From assembly GCF_051062515.1 (NCBI RefSeq), contig NZ_JAMXEK010000001.1: a DNA stretch of 64,000 nucleotides; one strand, written 5' to 3'. Numbering within the stretch: the first letter of the stretch is position 1; each line of letters starts with the position of its first letter. A model generated the notes under the pieces. That model did no database searches. It was given only the letters and a program-made list of their open reading frames with translations, and was not told the DNA's origin. A program made the position numbers and the translations under genes. Source of the DNA: Aliarcobacter sp017996075. Lineage in GTDB: Bacteria > Campylobacterota > Campylobacteria > Campylobacterales > Arcobacteraceae. This document shows, in pieces, positions 16,764 to 24,026 of this stretch.

Positions 16764-17651
16764 TTGAGTTTACAAACAAAAGGAGTTATACTAGCTATTA
16801 TCTCTGCTATTTGCTATGGAATGAATCCATTAGGAGCACTTTTTTTATATGAAGAGGGGTTAAATGTAAACTCTGTAATTTTTTATAGATTTATTTTTGC
16901 CTCTATTTTATTGGCTATTTTTATGCTTATCAAAAAAGATTCTTTTTATTTAAAATTTAAAGAGATTATACTTTTAGCTCTTTTAGGTTTATTATTTGGT
17001 ATTTCTGCAATTAGTTTATTTAACTCATTTTTATATATGGATGCTGGACTTGCATCTACTGTTTTATTTATTTATCCTATATTTGTAGCAATTATAATGG
17101 CACTATTTTTTAAAGAGAAAAATTCAATAATAACTATTTTATCTATAATCTTTGCATTTTTAGGAGTTGTATTACTATATGAAAGTGATGGAGCAAATGT
17201 TAGTAATTTTGGGATATTTTTAGTAATAGTTTCATCATTGTGTTATGCTATTTATATAGTTATTATAAATCAATACTTAAAATTATCTGCACTAAAAGTT
17301 ACTTTTTACTCTATGCTATTTTGTACAATAACTATTTTAATACACTCATTTTTTGATAGTAGTTTAAATATTATGCCTTTAGTAAACTTCAATATGTGGT
17401 TTTATACAATATTTTTAGCTCTCGTTCCTACAATTATCTCTTTACTATTTCTAATAAAAGCAATTCAAATAGTAGGATCAACAAGTGCATCTATTTTAGG
17501 AGCACTAGAACCTTTAACTGCCGTACTAATTGGAGTCTATGTTTTTAATGAAAAAATAACTTTTTGGTTAGTTATAGGAATTGTTTTTATTTTGTTTGGA
17601 GTTCTTCTAATAGTTTTAAAAGATTATATTGATAAATTATTTAAAATTTAA
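16764..17651 (+). CDS. EamA/DMT-family transporter
   Basis: The 295-residue protein has ten hydrophobic segments in two five-helix halves, the DMT superfamily pattern, with AIISAICYGMNPLGALFLY at the start and SASILGALEPLTAVLIGVYV near residue 250. Members export amino acids or other metabolites across the inner membrane; the substrate cannot be predicted. The start is TTG at 16764, supported by AAAGGA five bases upstream. It follows the truncated hemoglobin gene after 13 bases. A basic residue cluster closes the protein. Confidence 0.85.
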   Translation: MSLQTKGVILAIISAICYGMNPLGALFLYEEGLNVNSVIFYRFIFASILLAIFMLIKKDSFYLKFKEIILLALLGLLFGISAISLFNSFLYMDAGLASTVLFIYPIFVAIIMALFFKEKNSIITILSIIFAFLGVVLLYESDGANVSNFGIFLVIVSSLCYAIYIVIINQYLKLSALKVTFYSMLFCTITILIHSFFDSSLNIMPLVNFNMWFYTIFLALVPTIISLLFLIKAIQIVGSTSASILGALEPLTAVLIGVYVFNEKITFWLVIGIVFILFGVLLIVLKDYIDKLFKI

Positions 17652-17665
17652 ATTTGCTTTTATTC

Positions 17666-17681
17666 TACTATTGCGATAGTA
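17666..17681. repeat. Inverted repeat after the EamA gene
   Basis: TACTAT and ATAGTA flank a TGCG loop, and a bulged extension (ATTC with GAAT) lengthens the stem; CTTTTATT and AATAAAAG further out can also pair. It lies between the transporter and the small leader gene and could be a terminator without a T run or an operator. Confidence 0.4.
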
Positions 17682-17714
17682 TGAATTGATAATTAAAATA
17701 AAAGAGGAATTAAT

Positions 17715-17765
17715 ATGATAAAAAAATTTTTTAAAAAGCTATTAGTAATTAGCTCAATATTATGA
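17715..17765 (+). CDS. Possible 16-residue leader peptide (MIKKFFKKLLVISSIL)
   Basis: A 17-codon frame starts at ATG 17715 with AGAGGA well placed upstream and ends in TGA at 17763-17765, overlapping the methyltransferase ATG in the ATGA arrangement. The peptide is cationic and hydrophobic. The downstream gene has no ribosome site of its own other than within this frame, so the leader may drive coupled translation. Alternatively it is the stub of a decayed signal-peptide gene. No homologue is recognised. Confidence 0.45.
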   Translation: MIKKFFKKLLVISSIL

Positions 17766-18415
17766 AGCCTCTGAGGTATAAATATCAAACAATTGAGATT
17801 GGTGACAATGATATACATTTAAGAACTTTAAAAGACAAACAACAATTTTCTGATAAAGATAACAAAGCAGAAGATTTAGGAATATCAAGTGCAACTTGGT
17901 CTTTATTTGGAGTTGTTTGGCCATCTAGTGAAGTTTTAGCAAATTTTATATTTGATTATGATTTTAAAAATAAAAGAATTTTAGAAGTTGGATGTGGAAT
18001 TGGTCTATCAAGCCTTATTTTAAATAGATTAAATGCTGATATTACAGCAACTGACTATCATCCTGAAGCTGAAAAGTTTTTGGATATTAACACAGAATTG
18101 AATAAAGATGATGAAATTCCATTTGTAAGAACTTGTTGGAGTAATGAATATCAAGAAGAACTTGGTAAATTTGATTTAATTATTGGAAGCGATTTATTAT
18201 ATGAAAGAGATCATGCAATTCTTCTTTCAAATTTTATAAATGCTCATTCAAACGATAAAGCAATGGTTATTTTAGTAAATCCAAATAGAGGTTATCAAGC
18301 AAAATTTACAAAACAGATGGAAACTTTTGGTTTTGTATGTAGTTTTATTGAACCTCAAAATACAGATTTCTTGCAAGAGCCTTATAAAGGTAAAATATTT
18401 AAATATTCAAGATAG
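17762..18415 (+). CDS. Class I SAM-dependent methyltransferase
   Basis: The 217-residue protein has a Rossmann methyltransferase fold: motif I is ILEVGCGIGLSSLIL near residue 76, the acidic end of strand 2 is ATDYHPEA near 100, and motif IV-like FDLIIGSDLLYERDH is near 139. The WSLFGVVWPSSEVLA segment just before motif I resembles the METTL/lysine-methyltransferase-16 group, which modifies proteins. The substrate is unknown. Its ATG overlaps the stop of a 16-codon leader, implying coupling. A hairpin follows the stop. Confidence 0.82.
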   Translation: MKPLRYKYQTIEIGDNDIHLRTLKDKQQFSDKDNKAEDLGISSATWSLFGVVWPSSEVLANFIFDYDFKNKRILEVGCGIGLSSLILNRLNADITATDYHPEAEKFLDINTELNKDDEIPFVRTCWSNEYQEELGKFDLIIGSDLLYERDHAILLSNFINAHSNDKAMVILVNPNRGYQAKFTKQMETFGFVCSFIEPQNTDFLQEPYKGKIFKYSR

Positions 18416-18433
18416 TAATAAATATAAAACTCT

Positions 18434-18456
18434 GATAAAAGCTAAAAGCTTTTATC
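18434..18456. terminator. Hairpin between convergent genes
   Basis: A 9-bp stem (18434-18442 with 18448-18456) with a 5-base A-rich loop includes the end of the minus-strand small membrane gene. It may terminate both transcripts, though T runs are short. Confidence 0.6.
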
Positions 18457-18649
18457 TAGCTGGAATTGAAGTTTTCTCTTGAATTTCAATCGCACTGTTT
18501 TTTGCTGGTTGTTCTAAATATGCAAAAATTGCACCTAAAACAAGAAGTAAAAGAACAATTAATCTTACAGTATTTCTTTTTTGTTTTGATTCATTTCCAT
18601 TATAATCATCAATTTTTTCTAAACTCGGTTCACCTTTGTTTTTTGACAT
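18452..18649 (-). CDS. Small single-pass membrane protein, unknown
   Basis: The 65-residue protein has a charged N-terminus (about 1-27), one hydrophobic helix LIVLLLLVLGAIFAYL (about 31-46) and a short polar tail. The order of charges suggests the N-terminus is cytoplasmic. A very good ribosome site, AAAAGGAGA, lies 5 bases before the ATG, so it is a real gene despite its size. I do not recognise a family. It lies 15 bases after the YbaK gene on the same strand and may share its transcript. Confidence 0.65.
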   Translation of the reverse strand: MSKNKGEPSLEKIDDYNGNESKQKRNTVRLIVLLLLVLGAIFAYLEQPAKNSAIEIQEKTSIPAR

Positions 18650-18664
18650 GGTATCTCCTTTTAA

Positions 18665-19135
18665 TTATTTAGCAACTATTCTACCCACTTTTGCTTTTAA
18701 AATCACTTCTAAATCTTTTGGATTTAATTCAATATCTAATCCTCTTTTTCCACCACTTATAAATATAGTTTTAAAATCATTTATACTCTCATCCAAAACA
18801 GTTCTTAAAAGCTTTTTTTGTCCTAAAGGTGAAATTCCTCCAAGCAAATATCCAGTTACTTTTTGTGCTTCATCCTTTTGTGCCATTTGTGCTTTTTTTA
18901 CTCCAAAAATATCAGCAACTTCTTTTAAACTAAGCTGTTTTGAAACAGGAACTACACAAACAACCAACTCTTTTGGAGTAAGTTCTGCAAGTAAAGTTTT
19001 ATAAACTTGATTTGCATCTAAGCCCAATTTTTCTACAGCTTCATCTCCAAAATTTGTACAAGCTGGATCATGTTCATATTTATGAATTTTAAAATCACAT
19101 TTATATTTTTTTAGTAAATTAATTGCTGGGGTCAT
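18665..19135 (-). CDS. ybaK: YbaK/EbsC family Cys-tRNA(Pro) deacylase
   Basis: The 156-residue protein matches YbaK: TPAINLLKKYKCDFKIHKYEHD at the start (given here as its first 20 or so residues), then NQVYKTLLAEL, the catalytic-lysine region, and GYLLGGISPLGQKK near residue 95. YbaK hydrolyses cysteine wrongly attached to tRNA-Pro by ProRS. The start overlaps the end of the AlkD-like gene by 17 bases, with GAGGAG about 10 bases upstream inside that gene. The length is typical. Confidence 0.92.
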   Translation of the reverse strand: MTPAINLLKKYKCDFKIHKYEHDPACTNFGDEAVEKLGLDANQVYKTLLAELTPKELVVCVVPVSKQLSLKEVADIFGVKKAQMAQKDEAQKVTGYLLGGISPLGQKKLLRTVLDESINDFKTIFISGGKRGLDIELNPKDLEVILKAKVGRIVAK

Positions 19136-20204
19136 GTAAGAAAAACTCCTCTTTTAAAACTTCTACTCCATTTATCAAAATTCCTATAAAATGAGTTCCT
19201 ATATAGTGTTTTCTAGTTGTCATATTTTTAAAACTCTGTTTTTTTTGAAATCTTTTTTTTGTTGATTCTATACTATTTTGACTTATCATAAAAACTTTTT
19301 TATTATGATTATTATTTGATTTTAAATAATAAATAACATATTCAACTCTTATATTTCCAATAGGTTCATCTGAATTTATCTCAAATGAAAAATTAAAATC
19401 TTCATTCAAAGATATAGTTTTATCACAACAAAAATTTGTGAGATTTATATGATGAGATTTATCAAAATTAAATAAATTTAATACCTCTTTATCTGCTCTT
19501 TTTAAAAGTGTACGACAGCCGTGTTTACAAATCCAATCAAGATTTTTTGAAACATTTAAATTATTTCTTACAAACTCTACTACCATTTTTGGATTATCTT
19601 TGGATATATCATTTAGACTATTTGCAACACTTTTTTGAACATATTTTGAAGAGTCATTTTTAAGTAACTCAATTATTTCAAATACTTTTTGTGGATTTTT
19701 CTTAAAATTTGGCAAAGCAACAGCCCAAGGAAGTCTTGGTCTGCTTCCTTCACTTGCAAGTCGCCTTATATGTTCATTTTGAGATTTTGCCCAAATTTTC
19801 ATTTGATTTATAGTTTTATCTTCATACTTAATTATAAATTGCCTTATTGCAAACTCACTACTTGAATCTATTGTAAAAAGTTCTAAAGCTTTCATTGAAA
19901 CTTCAAAATCATTAAGCCCATAAACTTCAACAAAATCTTGAAAAATCATTGCTTCCAAAGCTTTGAAATCTTTTTTTATTTTTTTTAAAATATCAATTTG
20001 CTCTTTATACGAAAATGGCAAAAACTGATACAAAGTTTTTGAGATATGTCGCATTCTTTGTTTTAACTCTAAACTTTCCCAATTATTTGTAAAAATAGCT
20101 TTTTTAAACTCATCTTTTTTAAAATCTTTGTAGCTATTTTTCAAACTGTTTGATAGATTTTTTATAAACTCTTGTGAATATATATTTTTTAGTAAAGTAG
20201 CCAT
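19119..20204 (-). CDS. DNA alkylation repair (AlkD-like) HEAT-repeat protein
   Basis: The 361-residue protein is all-helical in character with repeats such as SKYVQKSVANSLNDISKDNP and WICKHGCRTLLKRADKE, typical of AlkD-type DNA glycosylases built from HEAT-like repeats. The N-terminal portion includes MRHISKTLYQFLP and DFVEVYGLNDFEVSMKALE. AlkD removes bulky alkylated purines from DNA. This longer form carries a C-terminal beta-rich extension (about 255-361, VEYVIYYLKSN and HYIGTHFIGILING) seen in some family members with unclear role. ybaK overlaps its 3' end by 17 bases. Confidence 0.82.
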   Translation of the reverse strand: MATLLKNIYSQEFIKNLSNSLKNSYKDFKKDEFKKAIFTNNWESLELKQRMRHISKTLYQFLPFSYKEQIDILKKIKKDFKALEAMIFQDFVEVYGLNDFEVSMKALELFTIDSSSEFAIRQFIIKYEDKTINQMKIWAKSQNEHIRRLASEGSRPRLPWAVALPNFKKNPQKVFEIIELLKNDSSKYVQKSVANSLNDISKDNPKMVVEFVRNNLNVSKNLDWICKHGCRTLLKRADKEVLNLFNFDKSHHINLTNFCCDKTISLNEDFNFSFEINSDEPIGNIRVEYVIYYLKSNNNHNKKVFMISQNSIESTKKRFQKKQSFKNMTTRKHYIGTHFIGILINGVEVLKEEFFLHDPSN

Positions 20205-20287
20205 TAATGTACTTGTCTCTCTTTGTTAAATATTAATTCATTTTATCATATAATCATAATATGAAATATTAATTATTAGGAAAAATT

Positions 20288-21349
20288 ATGAAATACAGAA
20301 GCTTAACAGAAGAGATAAAATTATTAGAATTAGGATTGCCACCTCAAGAAAATGATGGATTTATTGGTGGGAATTTAGACCCAAAAGAGGCTAGCTTGAT
20401 TTTAATTCCAGTTCCTTGGGAAGCTACTGTTTCATTTGGAGAGGGAACTTCAAAAGCACCTGATAATATAAGGTTAGCAAGTCATCAACTAGATGTTGAA
20501 AATTACCACTATATAAAACCATATAAAGCTGGAATTGCTATGCTTGAAGTAGATAAATATTTATTAAAACTTAGTAATAAAACTAGAAAAAAAGCTTTAA
20601 AAGTAATGGAAGCAATTGAGTGTGGTGAAAGTTGTAAAAAAGATTTAAAATATGTAAATGAAGTTTCAAAATCAATAAATTCACATGTATATGAAGCAGC
20701 TTTGAAAAGAATAAAAAAAGATAAATTTGTGGCAGTTGTTGGTGGTGATCACTCTTGTCCTTTAGGACTTATAAAAGCTTTAGATGATACACAAAAAGAG
20801 AGTTTTGGAATACTTCATGTAGATGCTCATCATGATTTAAGAGAGGCTTATGAAGGGTTTACATATTCTCACGCATCTATTTTTTATAATGTTTTAAATG
20901 AGTGTAAAAATGTATCAAAGCTTATTCAAGTTGGAATTAGAGATTATAGTAAAGAAGAAGCACAAAGGATGATTAATCTAGGTGATAAAGGTGATTGTCT
21001 TTATGATACAGCTATGCAAGCTCAAATTGCAACTGGAAAATCTCTTGAAGAAGTTTTTACTCCATATATAGAACAGCTTCCAAAAAATATCTATATCTCT
21101 ATTGATATAGATGGTCTTGAACCACTAAATTGTCCAAATACAGGAACTCCAGTTCCTGGAGGATTAAGATATGGCGAGTTAGAGCATTTAATTTTTATGG
21201 TAGTAAAAAGTGGAAGAAAGATTATAGGTTTTGACTTAGTAGAAGTTGGAGATAGCAAAAATGGTTGGGATGCAAACGTTGGAGCTAGAGTTTTATACAA
21301 TCTTTGTGGAGCTTTATTAGCAAGTCAAGGTAAAATAGAGTATAGATAA
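20288..21349 (+). CDS. speB: Arginase/agmatinase family ureohydrolase
   Basis: The 353-residue enzyme has the metal-binding signatures of ureohydrolases: VVGGDHSCPLG near residue 153, VDAHHDLREAY near 178, and SIDIDGLEPLNCPNTGTPVPGG (in two parts SIDIDGLEP and NTGTPVPGG) near 270. Ureohydrolases hydrolyse agmatine, arginine or related guanidino compounds to release urea. The agmatinase label rests on resemblance; an N-terminal stretch of about 70 residues and the insertion after residue 90 are longer than in E. coli SpeB, so another guanidine substrate is possible. No speA is adjacent. AGGAAA precedes the ATG, and a strong hairpin follows the stop. Confidence 0.8.
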   Translation: MKYRSLTEEIKLLELGLPPQENDGFIGGNLDPKEASLILIPVPWEATVSFGEGTSKAPDNIRLASHQLDVENYHYIKPYKAGIAMLEVDKYLLKLSNKTRKKALKVMEAIECGESCKKDLKYVNEVSKSINSHVYEAALKRIKKDKFVAVVGGDHSCPLGLIKALDDTQKESFGILHVDAHHDLREAYEGFTYSHASIFYNVLNECKNVSKLIQVGIRDYSKEEAQRMINLGDKGDCLYDTAMQAQIATGKSLEEVFTPYIEQLPKNIYISIDIDGLEPLNCPNTGTPVPGGLRYGELEHLIFMVVKSGRKIIGFDLVEVGDSKNGWDANVGARVLYNLCGALLASQGKIEYR

Positions 21350-21377
21350 GGTTTTAAGACTATACTAAAAATTTAAA

Positions 21378-21412
21378 CTATCATAACCATCTTAAAATAG
21401 TGGTTATGATAG
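21378..21412. terminator. Terminator between convergent speB-like gene and ciaB
   Basis: A perfect 12-bp stem (21378-21389 with 21401-21412) with an 11-base loop lies between the two convergent genes. Read on the minus strand it is followed by TTTAAATTTTT, so it is best as the ciaB terminator. Confidence 0.75.
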
Positions 21413-21419
21413 AAAATAG

Positions 21420-23312
21420 TTATTTTATGTAATTCTCTTTTTTATCAAAAGTATCTAACTCTTGACCTATCTCTTGATACCTTTTGAAATAATATTCTAC
21501 AAAAGATTTTATATTTTTATCATTTGGCATAAAATATTTATCTTTTTTAGTAGCATAAATATTCAAAAACTTTGTAGCATCTAGTTTTTCTAAATAGTGC
21601 TTTGCTAAAGCAGTATAATTTTTGATATACCAAACTTTTAGTTTTTCAAATTTTTCATCTTCTAAATCAATTTTTAACTCTTTTTTTTCTTCATTCCAAT
21701 CTAAAATTCCACTTTCAAAAAGAGCACAAAGATGAATTAAGCCTTCACAATAGTACGGTTGAACTTCATCAACTTCCATCCAAGATATAAGTCCAACACT
21801 TCTTTTTACTAAATCTATTAAAATAGCTTTTTTTAGATGTTTTTCATCATTTTCTTCATCAAGTAAATATGATATTAATCCACCTGTTGTTGCTTTAAAC
21901 TCCTCTATATTTTTAAAATTTCCTGTTTTATTCATAAAACTCTCTGTCTCTTCATCGCACCATAAAATATGCCCATATTCATGCCCAATAGTTGTAATAT
22001 CATAAACACTATGCCATGAAGCTGTTTGTTTAAAAAGAAAATTTCTATCTTTTGTTAATAACTCTTGTCCAAATATCTCACGGCTAAGTTTTAAAAATGG
22101 TTTAGCACGACTACTTTGTAAAATCTCATCACTAAATGCAAAGATTTTTTTACCCTCTTCAAGACTTACAATTTCATCATTTGGTACAACTTGAGCTGAA
22201 AATAATCCATTTAGTTCAGCTCCAAAAAATAGTGCTGGGCGACCTACATAAAGTTGTACTTTATCAAGTGATTTGAAGCTAAAATCATATATTTTTTTGT
22301 ACTCTTCACTTTTTGCATTTGCTTCAAAACTACTAAAAATCTTTGTAAAAGCTGATTTTATCTTATTTACTCTATGGTCATTTTGAGCAAATTTTGGATT
22401 TGTGAGTCTAATATCCCATTCCAGTGCAACAGCTTTTCTAAAGTGGTCTTCATAGTATTCAAGTGGATGACCTATTTGAATTGGAGTTTTTATCTTCATC
22501 CAAGCTCTATCTACATTTGCCCATTTGTTCACAAGTTCATCTGTTTTATCTTCACTAAATGCCACAATTAAACTTTGAATATATGCGATATAATCCCATT
22601 TTTGATTATAAATTTCATCTTCAAGCTCGATTAATTTATCTACAAACTCTTCAAGAGCATCTACAACTTGTGTAACCTCTTTTTTGAAAGCTTTTATATA
22701 TGCTTTTGAACTATAAGTTTCATCTTCTTTTACTAAAGCAGAATAACATCTATCAGCAACTATTCCACCATGACCTAAATCTAAAAGCTTTTCATCTTCA
22801 AGATATTTCATGATTTTTTCTTCATTACCTTCAAATTTAGCAATTAATTCTTTATTTATTTTATTTATTATGTGTGCTGTCCAAGAGCTTTGCCAAGATG
22901 ACATAGCAAGACCAACATTATAAACTCCAATAAAAATCTCTCTATAAAAAGGAGTTAAAAGATTTTTTTGAATTATAAAATCTATTAAGTTTTTATGTTT
23001 TTCATGCCAATATTTTTTAACAAATTGATATGCTTTTTCTTGAATTTCAATAATCTCTTTTTCACTCTTTTCAAGTTTTTTCAAAACTTGAACTAAACTA
23101 TCATCTCTTAAATTTACAAGTCGTGTAACAAGTGCAAATCTTAAATCTTCACTCATTTTCAAATCTAAATCTTTTGCAAAATCATCAATTAATTTTAATT
23201 TTTCAAACTCTTTGTTTTCTAAAAATTTTAATAACTCATTTGTTTTTGCTTTTTCTTCATCTAAAAAGTCATATATTTTTTGTAAATCATCTATAAAATT
23301 TTGTTTTGTCAT
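21420..23312 (-). CDS. ciaB: CiaB family protein with HExxH zinc-peptidase motif
   Basis: The 630-residue protein resembles Campylobacter invasion antigen B, found widely in Arcobacter and used as a virulence marker. It has no signal peptide or membrane helix. A central motif TTIGHEYGHILW places HEYGH at residues 444-448, and EEFKATTGG follows at about 470, the arrangement of gluzincin metallopeptidases and reminiscent of dipeptidyl peptidase III (M49). A zinc-dependent peptidase role is therefore plausible, and would differ from a secreted invasion effector. AAGGAACAA precedes the ATG. It is transcribed alone. Confidence 0.85.
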   Translation of the reverse strand: MTKQNFIDDLQKIYDFLDEEKAKTNELLKFLENKEFEKLKLIDDFAKDLDLKMSEDLRFALVTRLVNLRDDSLVQVLKKLEKSEKEIIEIQEKAYQFVKKYWHEKHKNLIDFIIQKNLLTPFYREIFIGVYNVGLAMSSWQSSWTAHIINKINKELIAKFEGNEEKIMKYLEDEKLLDLGHGGIVADRCYSALVKEDETYSSKAYIKAFKKEVTQVVDALEEFVDKLIELEDEIYNQKWDYIAYIQSLIVAFSEDKTDELVNKWANVDRAWMKIKTPIQIGHPLEYYEDHFRKAVALEWDIRLTNPKFAQNDHRVNKIKSAFTKIFSSFEANAKSEEYKKIYDFSFKSLDKVQLYVGRPALFFGAELNGLFSAQVVPNDEIVSLEEGKKIFAFSDEILQSSRAKPFLKLSREIFGQELLTKDRNFLFKQTASWHSVYDITTIGHEYGHILWCDEETESFMNKTGNFKNIEEFKATTGGLISYLLDEENDEKHLKKAILIDLVKRSVGLISWMEVDEVQPYYCEGLIHLCALFESGILDWNEEKKELKIDLEDEKFEKLKVWYIKNYTALAKHYLEKLDATKFLNIYATKKDKYFMPNDKNIKSFVEYYFKRYQEIGQELDTFDKKENYIK

Positions 23313-23402
23313 AAATTGTTCCTTAATTTTTTAAAGTTTGTATTCTATCAAAACTTAGGATTAAAGAAGTTTATTTGGTTTTTATAAGAATTGATAAAAA
23401 GA

Positions 23403-23418
23403 TATAATTTGCTATAAT
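23403..23418 (+). promoter_or_regulatory. Promoter of the toxin-antitoxin pair
   Basis: Two TATAAT boxes at 23403-23408 and 23413-23418 lie about 30-40 bases before the antitoxin ATG. GCAGGAG near 23435 is the ribosome site. Autoregulation would be typical but no operator is evident. Confidence 0.5.
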
Positions 23419-23447
23419 CTTATTTATTTTAATAGCAGGAGTTTGAG

Positions 23448-23663
23448 ATGCATACAATAAAATTAAAAGTAGGTGATGGGATTTACAATCACTTGATGTT
23501 TTTTTTGAAAAATCTTAAAACAAATGAACTAGAAATTATTGAAGATAAAAAAATTAATAATACAAAAGATAGTGAAATTTCTGATATATCAAAACTTTCA
23601 AATAAATCTTTTGAAAATATTTGGGAAAATAAAGAGGATGAAGTATATGATAAATTTCTCTAA
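23448..23663 (+). CDS. Antitoxin of a MazF-type toxin-antitoxin module
   Basis: The 71-residue protein starts with KLKVGDGIYNHLMFFLKNL, resembling small antitoxins with a short N-terminal fold, and ends in an acidic tail (FENIWENKEDEVYDKFL) of the kind that wraps a toxin. It lacks an obvious AbrB-type DNA-binding motif, so the operator-binding part is unclear. It overlaps the toxin gene by 17 bases, the normal order of antitoxin first. Its own ribosome site is GCAGGAG. Confidence 0.78.
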   Translation: MHTIKLKVGDGIYNHLMFFLKNLKTNELEIIEDKKINNTKDSEISDISKLSNKSFENIWENKEDEVYDKFL

Positions 23664-23982
23664 ATACGATATTGTAGTAGTTAAATTTCCTTTTGCAAGT
23701 AGCCTAAAATATAAAGCTAGACCAGCTGTTGTATTATCTTCCGAAACTTATAATCAAAATAAAAGAGATACTTTAATAATTCTTGCAATATCTAGTAGTA
23801 TTAAAAATAAACTAGATTTAGAATTTTCAATACAAGATTGGAAAAAAGCAGGACTTTTAAAACCATCTATATTGAAATCTGCTATAGCAACTATTGAAAA
23901 AGATTTTGTAGTTGCTCAGCTAGGAAAATTAGAACCTAGAGATATTCAAAATCTCAATATTATGATAGATACAATTTGTTGA
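23647..23982 (+). CDS. MazF/PemK-type toxin (mRNA interferase)
   Basis: Starting at ATG 23647 the product has 111 residues: FSKYDIVVVKFPFASSLKYKARP is the usual MazF/PemK beginning (its key part is KYDIVVVKFPF and KARPAVVLSS), followed by LIILAISSSI and LKPSILKSAIATIEK. Such toxins cleave mRNA. Longer upstream frames exist, but AGAGG at 23633-23637 sits 9 bases before this ATG and the motif begins here. It overlaps the antitoxin by 17 bases, implying coupled expression. No nuclease activity can be shown by reading. Confidence 0.85.
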   Translation: MINFSKYDIVVVKFPFASSLKYKARPAVVLSSETYNQNKRDTLIILAISSSIKNKLDLEFSIQDWKKAGLLKPSILKSAIATIEKDFVVAQLGKLEPRDIQNLNIMIDTIC

Positions 23983-24026
23983 GCTAATATCAATACTTTT
24001 TATTTTCATCATAATTTTTTCAATCC

